Under the pieces are notes generated by a model, which was not told the DNA's origin, ran no database searches, and worked only from the letters and a program-made list of their open reading frames with translations. DNA of 48,407 nucleotides from a virus, in IMG/VR virus record IMGVR_UViG_3300035661_000095, positions 1-48,407 of that record; one strand, written 5' to 3'. Made by a program: the position numbers and the translations under genes. Shown here one piece after another: positions 1-8,368 of the stretch. The stretch's first letter is position 1, and each line of letters begins with the position of its first letter.

Positions 1-1
1 G

Positions 2-1318
2 CGCGACCGTGTTCTAGCACCTCTCATGGTTGCTTCTTTGCGTGCAACGGCAAGTGTCACTGCTACGATTACGTGGCCGTATAATGTGTCGACGGCAACG
101 GGTCTGCAACGTTACGTTTGGACACCGTCCAATCCAAGTGCTTGGGTGCTGACGGGTACTGGTGCTGACACAGTTGATGTGTATGTCAACGGTGTGCTCG
201 TTGAGACCGGCCTGCCAATTACGCAGGATGGTTCACAGTTCTACGTCACAGCTGCTAACCCGGTTGTGCTGAATGAGTACGACATTATTGACATTATCCG
301 TCCAGTCCACACAATCACGACTGCTGAAGCTGCGTTTAACCCAGACGTGGTTGACGACGGCACGCAGATGATCCAGTGGAAGTCTGATTACGAATACTCA
401 ACAACGACGTTCACGTATGGTGGTGCTAATACTGGTGCCACAACAGTGACAAACTACTACTTCTGGGTAGAAGGGTCGACCACACGTGACGTAACGGATT
501 CGAGCAGCCTATCAGCATTCGAGGTAGCACAGCAGCTGGTTGCAATTCCAACTCCTTACTTCATCGTTCAGCGTCCTAAGGACGACCCATACCTGATGGA
601 GAAGTACGGTTATGGCATGATTGAGTACGGATCAATCTTTAGTCTCGGCATTCTGACAGAGGCGGACTACCAAGTGCCGGTGCTGTATCGTGAAGCAATC
701 ATTCGTAAGGTTGCAAGCTACATCAACGACGACAACCGTTACTTCGTTCGTTTCACCCGCGACTGGGCTCTTCGCGATGATCCTGCTGCCAACGGCAAGC
801 AGATGAATCTGAAGAACAAGCACCAGGAGTGGTTGATGTTCCGTCGTGATCAAACGAGCACGATTGCTCGTGTTCTGTGGGATCGTTTGGTTGAATCTCT
901 AATCGGCTACAAGCTAACCGATTCGTCTATCCGCGTACCTTCGCTTGAGCGCGAGCTGTACGATGCTGCACTAGGCACGGACACTCGCTTCGGTCTTGGA
1001 ATTGATCAAGCATTCGTTGATAAACAGCTTGGCCTTGCGACAGTACTTGCGTACTTGACCAATCCGCTGAATGACTTCTCTCCAACGGATATCGATGCTT
1101 TCTTCGCGACACATTCGTTTGATACTCCTGCGAATATTGCAGTAGCGATGGATACGATTTACACAACGTTCAACGCCTTGCACGTCAACGCAATTTGGTT
1201 CGAAGCGTTATCTGACGCCCTATCCACTCGCGCTAAATACAAGGAACTACTGAAGACGTCCTGGATCGCCCTGCACGGTATTCGCGTGCTTGAGGTTGGG
1301 GGTCTTTTCGACGACTGA
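2..1318 (+). CDS. Tail or baseplate structural protein (C-terminal part, gene starts upstream)
   Basis: The reading frame is open to the left edge of the window, so the methionine at 26 is probably internal and the true start lies outside. The visible part is about 438 residues. The first ~120 residues are Thr/Val/Asn-rich beta-type sequence typical of phage virion proteins. The remainder is more helical and charged, with a motif around DDPYLMEKYGYGMIEYG. I do not recognise a named family. Virion function is inferred from composition and from the following genes in the same direction, which also look like tail or fibre proteins. A mobile nuclease gene follows after 37 nt. Confidence 0.75.
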   Translation, partial: RDRVLAPLMVASLRATASVTATITWPYNVSTATGLQRYVWTPSNPSAWVLTGTGADTVDVYVNGVLVETGLPITQDGSQFYVTAANPVVLNEYDIIDIIRPVHTITTAEAAFNPDVVDDGTQMIQWKSDYEYSTTTFTYGGANTGATTVTNYYFWVEGSTTRDVTDSSSLSAFEVAQQLVAIPTPYFIVQRPKDDPYLMEKYGYGMIEYGSIFSLGILTEADYQVPVLYREAIIRKVASYINDDNRYFVRFTRDWALRDDPAANGKQMNLKNKHQEWLMFRRDQTSTIARVLWDRLVESLIGYKLTDSSIRVPSLERELYDAALGTDTRFGLGIDQAFVDKQLGLATVLAYLTNPLNDFSPTDIDAFFATHSFDTPANIAVAMDTIYTTFNALHVNAIWFEALSDALSTRAKYKELLKTSWIALHGIRVLEVGGLFDD

Positions 1319-1329
1319 CCCTCCTGTGT

Positions 1330-1337
1330 CATAAATA
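1330..1337 (+). promoter_or_regulatory. T4-type late promoter (CATAAATA)
   Basis: CATAAATA differs by one base from the T4 late consensus TATAAATA. It lies 18 nt before the ATG of the nuclease gene at 1356. With T4 spacing the transcript would start near 1343, just before the AAGGAG ribosome-binding site at 1343-1348. Bases 1333-1338 (AAATAG) can pair with 1349-1354 (CTATTT), enclosing that ribosome-binding site in a short, A/U-rich hairpin on read-through RNA. Confidence 0.6.
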
Positions 1338-1355
1338 GATCAAAGGAGCTATTTT

Positions 1356-2084
1356 ATGCCAGCAAAATTATCACAACAGACGTTTATTGACCGTGCCATG
1401 CAAAAGCATGGCGGTCAATACACATATGAAAAAGTAGAGTTTGTAAACGTAACAACAAAAGTTGAGATTACGTGCCCTAGTCATGGATCATTCATGCAGA
1501 CACCTAAAGACCATATGCACAAGTATGGCTGTCCCAAATGCGGTGGGACGGGTAAGGTAACCACGCAAGAGTTCATCGCTAGAGCTCGACAAGTACACGG
1601 CTCCACATACTGCTATGACTCAACAACGCTCATCAGTATGAATAAGAAGGTCGCGATTAAGTGTTATGATCATGGAACGTTCCTACAGCGGCCGGCTGAC
1701 CACTTGAATGGTGCTGGGTGCATGAAATGCTCTATGTACGTGCGTGGCAAGTATTCAGATTCGTATTTTACAGAGAATCCAGATGAACAGAATCACCATG
1801 CACTATTGTATTTGGTTACCGTTGACGATCGGTTTTGCAAGATTGGCATAACTAAACAGAGAGTCAGTCAACGATTTGGAACAAGCAAGGTCAAAACTAT
1901 CATTTCCGTATCAACAACCCTTGGAGAAGCATACCGACTAGAACAGGCACTACTTCATAAGTATAAGGGGCAACGATATCGTACTGTTGGACTTACGTCC
2001 CGTCAGTTTGCAGGGTGGACAGAATGTTTTCCATTGGCGATGGTTGAACCGTTTACTAAAGAATTGGAAACCCTGAATGGCTAA
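1356..2084 (+). CDS. Free-standing homing endonuclease-like protein: two zinc modules plus T5orf172/MUG113 (GIY-YIG-like) domain
   Basis: The 242-residue protein has two repeats of the form F-x-x-R-A-x(4)-HG-x-x-Y ending in C-x-x-HG-x-F-x(9)-C-x-x-C (residues ~9-63 and ~72-125). These are zinc-binding DNA-recognition modules common in phage mobile nucleases. A C-terminal domain (residues ~148-235) carries LYLV, CKIGITKQR and RLEQALLHKY, matching the T5orf172/MUG113 branch of GIY-YIG-like nucleases. The start has a clear AAGGAG. It sits between two structural genes and overlaps the next start by 8 nt, as expected of an inserted mobile gene. Homing activity is inferred from the family and not shown by the sequence. 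Confidence 0.75.
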   Translation: MPAKLSQQTFIDRAMQKHGGQYTYEKVEFVNVTTKVEITCPSHGSFMQTPKDHMHKYGCPKCGGTGKVTTQEFIARARQVHGSTYCYDSTTLISMNKKVAIKCYDHGTFLQRPADHLNGAGCMKCSMYVRGKYSDSYFTENPDEQNHHALLYLVTVDDRFCKIGITKQRVSQRFGTSKVKTIISVSTTLGEAYRLEQALLHKYKGQRYRTVGLTSRQFAGWTECFPLAMVEPFTKELETLNG

Positions 2085-4092
2085 CACACTTTCTTCTGCA
2101 CTGTTTCGTGTCGATCCAACGGAAGGCCTCTTGGAGTATATCCAAGAGGTCAAACCATACCACTCGAAGGTGCTTGATGTTTTTGTTGAGTATGTGTACT
2201 CAGAAGCTCTGAAAGCAGGCGTTACGGATAAAATGTTCCTAGACGTTGGCATGACGGGTCCCAATGGTGATGCTCCTGTAACGTATTCGTGCGGTTTTGG
2301 CTTCGTTTGGAATCCGTACAGTGAGGCGGACAGTGGTGATTTGCCTCAAGCAACGATTGTTAGCGCACAAGGACCGATCAACTTACTGGCTTCCGTTGCT
2401 GGTACTGGTGCCGTTCAGATTACACTAACACCAGACGCTAGCGGCTTCACGTTCACGGTTGGTGACAGGGTGACGTTTACCACTGATGGAACGTTCCCAA
2501 CCGCAACAACGACGATTCTACCAGGCGTGCAATACTATGTTGTCACAGTCATTGGTAATGTGATTTACGTATCTGCAACGTCAGGTGGATCACCAATTGG
2601 CTTTACAAGTGCGGGTACTGGCCAACTGCGTGTTCAGCCTGTCGGCTTGAAAGTCAATTCATTCCTCGTTAACCAATCGCCTGGCACGCCGATCGATTGC
2701 GTTGTTGATGCTTTAACAACGAATCAATTGGTAATGGCTACACCGTTTCAGATCATTGCGGCGACAGGCACAATGAAGCAGATCGTTGTTACCGGCAATC
2801 TGGTCTCAGGTACTGTTACAGTAGCACCCGGTGATTATGTGTACGTTAACGGTAACGGTGATACGACGGCAAATGGTAAGTTTACTGTCGCGAATGTAAC
2901 AGTAAACGGCCCACAAACGCAGTCTACAGTCACGTTGGTTGAGCCAATCTCCCTGCTCGTCCAAGGCAATGGGCGCTTAAACGTTCCCCTTAGTGCGGAT
3001 AACGTTCCATATTGGCCGGCCGGCGCAGCCATCAAGCTGACAGACGCAGGCGGATATCCTGCACCCATCAATGGCGTGGACACGTATTACTTCAACCCAT
3101 CGACGAAGTTTGGTGTGTTTAACTTGGCCGCCACTCGCTATCCGCAAACTTACACGGATATTGTTGACATTACGTCACTGGGCACTGGTCAATTGGCAGT
3201 GTTCCGCACGGAACCATTTGTCCCTGGTGATGCTGTGATTGTGACAGGCTCTTACCTTGGTATTAACGACGGATCGTACACAGTAAATTCGATTCAAGCT
3301 GAGGGTGCAAACTTCCGCTTGACAACATTGGAAAACGTCAAGCAAACAACGCCCGTTGGTCAGTCAACCGACGGTGCAATGGTGTATGCCGGTTCGTATG
3401 GTGATGCATACTGCGCAGTAGCGTCTGCTCCTGATTTGTACACCGCTGCATTCTTTCATGAACAGATTCAGTTTGTGTTCGGCCCTGGTGCACAGGCCTA
3501 TCTGTTGGACACTTTCTCGGGAACCGGCGACCTTTCTACCCACACCGTTGATAGTGGCCACACGTGGAGCATCTTCCAGGTGGTTGACGATCTGAGTGAA
3601 CTGATTTTGACAGGCGACGGCTTTGTTACGACAGCGGATACGAACATCTGGGCTCGCTCTAGTTGGGCCGCCCCAAGCAACGGCAACTTCTACACAGAGG
3701 TTGACGTGTACGTCAAGTCCGCTCCCGCTACTGGTGATCCGTACTTCCGCTTCTTCGCCAAAGAAACAAATGTAATCGACTTCTTTGGCCCATACGTCGA
3801 CATCTATCCGAATCTGACAACCAATCAGATCATGGTCCAGATCAACGACGGTGCTGAAACAGGCGGAACAACACACACGCTATCCTCTGGTGTGGCTGTC
3901 AACAACATGATTACTGTTCGCCTGGAAGTAGTATCTGGTAACCAGATCAAGGGTTACATCAACGGAGTGCTTGTATATACCTCCGCAGTATTGACATACC
4001 CGCCATTGACGTTCACAGGTTTCAATTTTGGTGTGCCAGCTGGAGATCCAACACAATTCAAACTCAGCCGCATTGAGGCTGTCAACACATAA
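2077..4092 (+). CDS. Virion protein with C-terminal LamG/concanavalin-like domain (tail fibre or baseplate)
   Basis: The 671-residue protein opens with a helical segment containing YIQEVKPYHSKVLDVFVEYV. A long beta-rich region of repeated Val/Thr/Gly strands follows (residues ~90-470). The last ~190 residues, from LLDTFSGTGDL to the end, resemble a LamG/concanavalin jelly roll: a DTF..G opening, FYTEVDVYV, TVRLEVVSGNQIKGYINGVLVY and a closing strand. Such domains are frequent in host-binding fibre or baseplate proteins. No strong ribosome-binding site is visible, because the start lies inside the end of the preceding nuclease gene; that gene may have displaced the original leader. The exact virion position is unknown. 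Confidence 0.75.
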   Translation: MANTLSSALFRVDPTEGLLEYIQEVKPYHSKVLDVFVEYVYSEALKAGVTDKMFLDVGMTGPNGDAPVTYSCGFGFVWNPYSEADSGDLPQATIVSAQGPINLLASVAGTGAVQITLTPDASGFTFTVGDRVTFTTDGTFPTATTTILPGVQYYVVTVIGNVIYVSATSGGSPIGFTSAGTGQLRVQPVGLKVNSFLVNQSPGTPIDCVVDALTTNQLVMATPFQIIAATGTMKQIVVTGNLVSGTVTVAPGDYVYVNGNGDTTANGKFTVANVTVNGPQTQSTVTLVEPISLLVQGNGRLNVPLSADNVPYWPAGAAIKLTDAGGYPAPINGVDTYYFNPSTKFGVFNLAATRYPQTYTDIVDITSLGTGQLAVFRTEPFVPGDAVIVTGSYLGINDGSYTVNSIQAEGANFRLTTLENVKQTTPVGQSTDGAMVYAGSYGDAYCAVASAPDLYTAAFFHEQIQFVFGPGAQAYLLDTFSGTGDLSTHTVDSGHTWSIFQVVDDLSELILTGDGFVTTADTNIWARSSWAAPSNGNFYTEVDVYVKSAPATGDPYFRFFAKETNVIDFFGPYVDIYPNLTTNQIMVQINDGAETGGTTHTLSSGVAVNNMITVRLEVVSGNQIKGYINGVLVYTSAVLTYPPLTFTGFNFGVPAGDPTQFKLSRIEAVNT

Positions 4093-4117
4093 CCAAACGC
4101 ATATAAGAGGAATACAC

Positions 4118-4345
4118 ATGCAATCCGAATATAGAACATCCGACATCGTCTTGGCTTCTTACCTGAAGCTAAGTGGTTGCCAGATGCTGAGGATCGAGAA
4201 ACAAGGACAAAAAGGCACGTTTGTGTTTGAGCAAGTTCGTGAAGAACTAATTCGTGCGTACGATCTCGGCAAAGCCTCTGTAGAGCCTGTAGCCCTTAAC
4301 AATGCCATCAAACAGTTGACGACTTCCGTGCGTCGGATGGACTGA
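4118..4345 (+). CDS. DUF5659-like small protein
   Basis: This 75-residue protein starts at ATG 4118, preceded by AGAGGAAT; the open frame extends further upstream but lacks a ribosome-binding site there. The pattern SDIVLASYLKLSGCQMLRIEKQ followed by G-TFVFEQ resembles DUF5659, a small phage family of unknown function ('sD..lAayL...G......'). It lies between two structural genes, and its stop codon overlaps the late promoter of the next gene, so it is probably expressed in the virion gene block. Confidence 0.7.
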   Translation: MQSEYRTSDIVLASYLKLSGCQMLRIEKQGQKGTFVFEQVREELIRAYDLGKASVEPVALNNAIKQLTTSVRRMD

Positions 4346-4351
4346 TAAATA
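4344..4351 (+). promoter_or_regulatory. T4-type late promoter (GATAAATA)
   Basis: GATAAATA overlaps the TGA stop of the preceding gene and lies 21 nt before the ATG at 4373. An AAGGAG follows at 4360-4365. Spacing and motif match the other late promoters in the window. Confidence 0.6.
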
Positions 4352-4372
4352 TCCGATCAAGGAGAACATTTA

Positions 4373-5584
4373 ATGTCAACAAACAATGTAAATTTGCCCA
4401 TCCACGTCAAGGGCCACTGCAAGATCGTCGACGATCTTGGTAACGTCCTACTCGACAAGGATAACGCAATTCATCCTCAGAACATGGCGCGTATCATCGC
4501 TCGTGCTCTTGCGAACGAAGCGCAGTCGCAGATCTACCGCATGGCATTCGGTAACGGTGGTACTCTTGTTGATGCTGCGTTCACGGTAACATACAAGACG
4601 CCAAATGATGGCCAGTCACCCGACATTGCTACGTGGGACAGTCGCATTTACAATGAAACGTACTCAGAAATCGTCGATGCGGGTCAGACAGCGCTGAATC
4701 CTCTGCTTGGCACGGATCCAGGTTCTGCTGACGGCAATACTGGCGTACGAGCTGGCGGTGGCGCCGTTCCTTCAAGCGATCCCGTCTCCGTTTTGCACGT
4801 GTCTGGTCCTGGCGTCCGTTCAAACGAACTAGGACTAACATCGGAAGTGATCATCTCGTGCACATTGAATGGCAATGAACCACGCGGCCAATTCATTAAC
4901 GACGGTGTTGTCGTTAGCACAGAATCGGACTTTGTATTCGACGAAATCGGCTTGTACACGATGGGTGCAAGCGCGATTAACACCTCAGGTTATCACCAGA
5001 TCGCCTTCGGTACAGTTTCGAAGACGTCAACAGATGATACTGGGTTGCTGCCCGGTCACACGTACTCTTTCAATATCACGATTGACGGCGGATCGCTGCA
5101 GACAATCACGTTCACAACACCTTCTAGTGGCGGTTCGGGTGCTAGCAGCGAAATTTTGTACGGTGATCTATGCCAAGCCCTGAACACGAATGACGTCGCT
5201 TGGACAATTCTACCGGGTGCTCCTGCAGCGACATTCCTGATTACTGATTTAACGGGCGGTACGTTCCCGTCGATCACGGGCGCTCAAACATCTGGCTACC
5301 TGCAGGTTCAGAGCCCTTCTTCGGGAGCTATCTCAGCTGTTAACTTGTCTGGGTCTGCCACGTCAACGTTCTTGACACAGCTAAACCCACCGTCAGGAGC
5401 ACAACTATTGGCACCAGTTCAGGGTACGGTTGCGGGCTTGCAAAACTCGCCCACCAATCCGTCTGCTCAACGTGAGCGTCTGCTATCTCACCTGATCTTC
5501 TCGCCCGTGCTGAAGACGGCCAACCGTACGCTCGCAATCACATACACGATTACGATCTCTGTTGCTCGCACAATCACGTCGTAA
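4373..5584 (+). CDS. Phage structural protein, probable tail fibre/baseplate component
   Basis: The 403-residue protein has a clear AAGGAG before the ATG. Its N-terminal ~110 residues are mixed alpha/beta, with HPQNMARIIARALANEAQSQIYRMAFGNGGT. The remainder is Ser/Thr/Gly-rich beta sequence typical of virion surface proteins. It is the last gene of the rightward block and ends at a strong palindromic terminator. Assignment to the tail or baseplate rests on composition, the late promoter directly upstream and neighbouring structural genes; no specific family is recognised. Confidence 0.7.
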   Translation: MSTNNVNLPIHVKGHCKIVDDLGNVLLDKDNAIHPQNMARIIARALANEAQSQIYRMAFGNGGTLVDAAFTVTYKTPNDGQSPDIATWDSRIYNETYSEIVDAGQTALNPLLGTDPGSADGNTGVRAGGGAVPSSDPVSVLHVSGPGVRSNELGLTSEVIISCTLNGNEPRGQFINDGVVVSTESDFVFDEIGLYTMGASAINTSGYHQIAFGTVSKTSTDDTGLLPGHTYSFNITIDGGSLQTITFTTPSSGGSGASSEILYGDLCQALNTNDVAWTILPGAPAATFLITDLTGGTFPSITGAQTSGYLQVQSPSSGAISAVNLSGSATSTFLTQLNPPSGAQLLAPVQGTVAGLQNSPTNPSAQRERLLSHLIFSPVLKTANRTLAITYTITISVARTITS

Positions 5585-5601
5585 CCAAGTACAACGGACG
5601 A

Positions 5602-5629
5602 AAAAATAGCCGCTTAAGCGGCTATTTTT
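5602..5629. terminator. Bidirectional intrinsic terminator
   Basis: A perfect palindrome, AAAAATAGCCGC-TTAA-GCGGCTATTTTT, has an A run on one side and a T run on the other. It sits between convergent genes (stops at 5584 + and 5651 -), so it can end transcription from both directions. Confidence 0.9.
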
Positions 5630-5650
5630 GTTTGCAAATCAGTTGCCTGA

Positions 5651-6034
5651 TTATTGCGTGTTGGTATTGACTGTACCAGCTGCGCCCGTGCCCATCTGAC
5701 CGGCGCGTGGGTCAAGAATACGGCCGTTAGGCGTCATCTGACGAACAAGCTGGTTGAAGTAGGTAAGAGCGTTTACGCCGTTGCCGAGTGTCTTGTTTGC
5801 CATTAGATCCCACAGTTCGAACGTGCGAGCGTTACGATCCATCAGGATGCCGGCGAGTCGCTTCTTGTCAATTTCGTCCAAATCGTTCGTCTTGAAGAAC
5901 AGAACGTTACCTGAAGCGTCACGCTTCATGATTGCGCATTCGTGAAGAATGCCATCGTTATGCAACTCGATCCACTCAATGTGAGGGAGTGAATTCGGTG
6001 CCTTTTGAACTTTGTAAGAAACTGCTGCTGCCAT
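5651..6034 (-). CDS. Hypothetical phage protein
   Basis: This 127-residue protein starts at ATG 6034 with an AGGAGAT ribosome-binding site 7 nt away. It contains IEWIELHNDGILHECAIMKR and a central Asp/Lys-rich stretch, and ends in a low-complexity Gly/Thr/Asn tail. There is no signal peptide or membrane segment. A late-type promoter (GGTAAATA) lies upstream and a PAAR spike-tip gene next to it, so a virion or assembly role is likely. I do not recognise the family. Confidence 0.7.
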   Translation of the reverse strand: MAAAVSYKVQKAPNSLPHIEWIELHNDGILHECAIMKRDASGNVLFFKTNDLDEIDKKRLAGILMDRNARTFELWDLMANKTLGNGVNALTYFNQLVRQMTPNGRILDPRAGQMGTGAAGTVNTNTQ

Positions 6035-6071
6035 GTTGGTTATCTCCTATGAGTAGTTGTACCGTAAAAGA

Positions 6072-6079
6072 TATTTACC
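6072..6079 (-). promoter_or_regulatory. T4-type late promoter (GGTAAATA, minus strand)
   Basis: GGTAAATA reads leftward 37 nt before the ATG at 6034. It matches the nnTAAATA pattern seen before other late genes here, though its first two bases depart from the T4 consensus. Confidence 0.5.
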
Positions 6080-6123
6080 AACAGAGTTTTAGCAGTGACC
6101 TATCTGTGTTTCTCCGGTCCCCA

Positions 6124-6417
6124 TCAACCAATTTTAACGTCAGATGATCCACCAACAATCACAGCGTTTACATGAGATCCGCTCCCGTGTGGGCTATCAA
6201 GATCACCAATGATCGCAGCTTCAATTCCGTTAATGTACACATGCTTGCTGTTGCCGCCAAGAATTGTGGCGGCGGATCCGTGCGGATGAGCGGTTGTCGG
6301 ATCCCCCTTGCGTGCAGCAGCCTTGCCGTTGACGAATACGTTAGGGCTGCCGCTAGCGATCACGTTGTTGGTTGGGTCGCAGGAGATTCCATCTCCCACC
6401 CGTGCAATGCCTGCCAT
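6124..6417 (-). CDS. PAAR-domain protein, tail spike tip
   Basis: This 97-residue protein matches the PAAR family in length and layout. It opens with MAGIARVGDGISCDP and has repeated beta strands with PNVFVNGKAAARKGDP, HPHG, ILGGNSKHVYING and DSPHGSGSH. PAAR proteins form a sharp metal-binding cone on the tip of the central tail spike (T4 gp5.4, VgrG), where His and Cys residues hold an iron or zinc ion; several are visible here. An AAAAGGAGAAAAA ribosome-binding region precedes the ATG. It is read from a late promoter at 6441-6448, as expected of a virion protein. Confidence 0.92.
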   Translation of the reverse strand: MAGIARVGDGISCDPTNNVIASGSPNVFVNGKAAARKGDPTTAHPHGSAATILGGNSKHVYINGIEAAIIGDLDSPHGSGSHVNAVIVGGSSDVKIG

Positions 6418-6440
6418 AGTTTTTCTCCTTTTTCCGGTGG

Positions 6441-6454
6441 TATTTAGGTAAATA
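6441..6454. promoter_or_regulatory. Face-to-face overlapping late promoters (CCTAAATA minus, GGTAAATA plus)
   Basis: On the minus strand, CCTAAATA (6448-6441) points at the PAAR gene. On the plus strand, GGTAAATA (6447-6454) points at the membrane-protein gene. The two octamers share two base pairs. With T4 spacing the rightward transcript would begin near 6460, which rules out the ATG at 6454 as a start and favours 6475. Confidence 0.6.
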
Positions 6455-6474
6455 TGGGATTCTGGGAGTTCACT

Positions 6475-6846
6475 ATGTCAAACATCATCGCCAAGGCTGG
6501 CGACCTTATTCAAGCGATTCCATTCACGGGGGCGACATGGTTCGTCATCGCAACACTCGCACTGTTTGTAATCTTGTTCGCACGTGCTAGCCATGATCCA
6601 AAAAGCCCAATTCGCTGGGAAGACATGGTTATCGATTCGTCCAACGATCGTGCATCACCGTACAAACTAGGCTATCTTGTTGGTGTAATCGTCGGCACTT
6701 GGATCGTGCTAACGTTCACAGACCACGACAAGCTAACGTACGACATCTTCGGCATGTATCTGACGTATTTGCTTGGTGGTGCGGGATGGAATTCGTTCCT
6801 GAAGAACAAGACGGCATCACCAGCGGATGGTGCAGATCCTAAGTAA
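6475..6846 (+). CDS. Small membrane protein, possible holin-like
   Basis: Start 6475 is chosen over 6454 because GGGAG lies 7 nt upstream and the predicted late transcript starts after 6454. The 123-residue product has a hydrophobic helix at residues ~15-36 (TWFVIATLALFVILFA) and another at ~66-82 (LGYLVGVIVGTWIVLTF). A third Tyr/Leu/Gly-rich segment around ~93-107 (YLTYLLGGAGW) precedes a polar tail. Such topology is seen in phage holins and in other inner-membrane proteins. Function is not established. It is late-expressed, and its end overlaps the convergent neighbour by 8 nt. Confidence 0.7.
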   Translation: MSNIIAKAGDLIQAIPFTGATWFVIATLALFVILFARASHDPKSPIRWEDMVIDSSNDRASPYKLGYLVGVIVGTWIVLTFTDHDKLTYDIFGMYLTYLLGGAGWNSFLKNKTASPADGADPK

Positions 6847-7249
6847 GACCGCACGCCTCAATTAAGCCACCACTAATCAGCACATGGGAAGCGCTCTTGA
6901 TGGGCGCTTCCGTCATTTTGGCCACAAAAGAATCATACTTGTAGGGGTTGTAGCCAATTTCAACCAGTTGGTCTAGCGGCCGCTCCATTTCCGTCATCCC
7001 GACGTCAACTATCAGTCGTGGCTCATAGTTGAATAGATAGCCAACATCGCCAACAATCCCCGCATGAACGTTCTTCCGTTGCGTTGCAAGAACGCGCTGC
7101 CTTCCTGCCTCTGACACCACAAAGGACGCGTTATCTACCCACAGAAATGTACTGTAGCCAATAACGCGGCCTTTGTAGACGCCTTCAACAGCACGTAACG
7201 AATACGTGTAACCGTCCTTGTGTAGGTTGCGGTAAATGAAGCAACGCAT
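6839..7249 (-). CDS. Conserved phage hypothetical protein
   Basis: The 136-residue protein begins MRCFIYRNLHKDGYTYSLRAVEGVYKGRVIGY and continues with VSEAGRQRVLATQRKNVHAGIVG. This layout is shared by a widespread uncharacterised family in phages and plasmids. The N-terminal part reads like a nucleic-acid-binding beta fold; that is inference. Its start is immediately adjacent to the stop of the RNase H gene, so the two are probably co-translated. Confidence 0.75.
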   Translation of the reverse strand: MRCFIYRNLHKDGYTYSLRAVEGVYKGRVIGYSTFLWVDNASFVVSEAGRQRVLATQRKNVHAGIVGDVGYLFNYEPRLIVDVGMTEMERPLDQLVEIGYNPYKYDSFVAKMTEAPIKSASHVLISGGLIEACGLT

Positions 7250-8163
7250 CAGCAGCTCAACATCGGAATGTACTGATCCAGTGATTCCTTAATTTTGACC
7301 AGCTTGTACTTGCCGATGAATCGCAGAATATGGAACATTGAGAACTTCCGTTGCTTGGCTACAGACGCAGCAACGGAATACTTGATCAACTCACGAATGT
7401 CTTCCGGTTGTTTGGTCAGATCGATCAGGATCTGATTTTCCTCAAACAATTGTTGAACTGTGAATTCAATCTTGTCCTGATTTGTCCACGTCGTTTTCAT
7501 TAACTGGACACGCTCGAACGGATCGTCATACGCCTTCTTGATCCGCGTGGACCGGACACCAGGGTATGCTGACTGGACATTGTCGGTTGGGTCACCTCGG
7601 AGACATTTTGTGAATACGTAGAACTCAGGATCGCCGTCAAAGTCTGACAAGACTTGAGGCTTGTCAGTCGCTGGTGAGACAATTCGGACACTGGGGTAGC
7701 GAAGTAATTGCAGCAAGTCACTGTCAGTACTGATCACGATCACTTCATGCTCTGTCTCATCTTGACAGAGCTCGCAATAGCCAGCGATCAAGTCGTCCGC
7801 TTCAAGATCATCCTCCACGAGCGTGATGATTGTAGTATGAGATCCAATCAGCGCCTCGAATTCCTTCATGTGCTCGATGAACTTCTGGTACTTGATCTGC
7901 TGCGACGGTGTCATGTCCTGCCGGCGGTTGCCCTTGTACGGCTTCTTCGAGATGCACTTGTCGCTGGCAGTGTACGCCTTGCGCCATGACTTGCGGTCAA
8001 ATGCCATCACAACGCGGTCAGGTTTGAACTGGCGAAAGTACTTGTTCAGCATTACTAGTGCAGAGTGGGTTGCTAACCCCGCCAGGGTTTCGTCGCTCTC
8101 TTCCTTTTGGACGAAGAACGTACGGTACAGCAAGTTTGAAATGTCAAATACGAGTGATTTCAT
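7249..8163 (-). CDS. rnh: T4 RNase H-type 5'-3' exonuclease (FEN-1 family)
   Basis: At 304 residues it matches T4 RNase H (305). It has the acidic residues of the two-metal FEN/5' nuclease site: D7 in VFDISN, D56 in MAFDRKSW, the cluster EDDLEADD (117-124), STDSD (145-149), and GDPTDN (190-195) of the helix-hairpin-helix region. The family removes RNA primers and flaps from lagging-strand fragments, working with clamp, polymerase and ligase, all encoded in this window. It overlaps a small upstream ORF by 20 nt and belongs to the leftward replication cluster. Confidence 0.92.
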   Translation of the reverse strand: MKSLVFDISNLLYRTFFVQKEESDETLAGLATHSALVMLNKYFRQFKPDRVVMAFDRKSWRKAYTASDKCISKKPYKGNRRQDMTPSQQIKYQKFIEHMKEFEALIGSHTTIITLVEDDLEADDLIAGYCELCQDETEHEVIVISTDSDLLQLLRYPSVRIVSPATDKPQVLSDFDGDPEFYVFTKCLRGDPTDNVQSAYPGVRSTRIKKAYDDPFERVQLMKTTWTNQDKIEFTVQQLFEENQILIDLTKQPEDIRELIKYSVAASVAKQRKFSMFHILRFIGKYKLVKIKESLDQYIPMLSC

Positions 8164-8332
8164 GAGCTTTGTCTAGTTTTTGTCTGTATTCGTTTATCAG
8201 CGTGTATGCGGCATAGTTCTGTTGCTGAAGATCGTCGATCTCATTGAGCAACAGAACCATATCAACGTCGCTGTTAGTCGGCTGAATCAAGGAAGGCAGC
8301 TGATCCTTCAGCCGACTCCTGCGCCATCGCAT
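8144..8332 (-). CDS. Small hypothetical protein with helical C-terminal half
   Basis: A 62-residue ORF lies between the RNase H gene and the upstream coiled-coil gene. The start could be GTG 8335 or ATG 8332; neither has a good ribosome-binding site. Its second half (MVLLLNEIDDLQQQNYAAY...) has heptad-like leucines suggesting a coiled coil. It overlaps the start of RNase H by 20 nt, which fits translational coupling. The protein is unrecognised, and the ORF might be chance. Confidence 0.45.
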   Translation of the reverse strand: MRWRRSRLKDQLPSLIQPTNSDVDMVLLLNEIDDLQQQNYAAYTLINEYRQKLDKAHEITRI

Positions 8333-8368
8333 CACTGAAATGGCGCTTACTGATTTTGCACGCAGGTC

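Noticed and set aside
3364-3876. 170-codon minus-strand ORF inside the structural gene at 2077
   Set aside because: It is a shadow of the LamG-bearing virion gene, with no ribosome-binding site and implausible composition.
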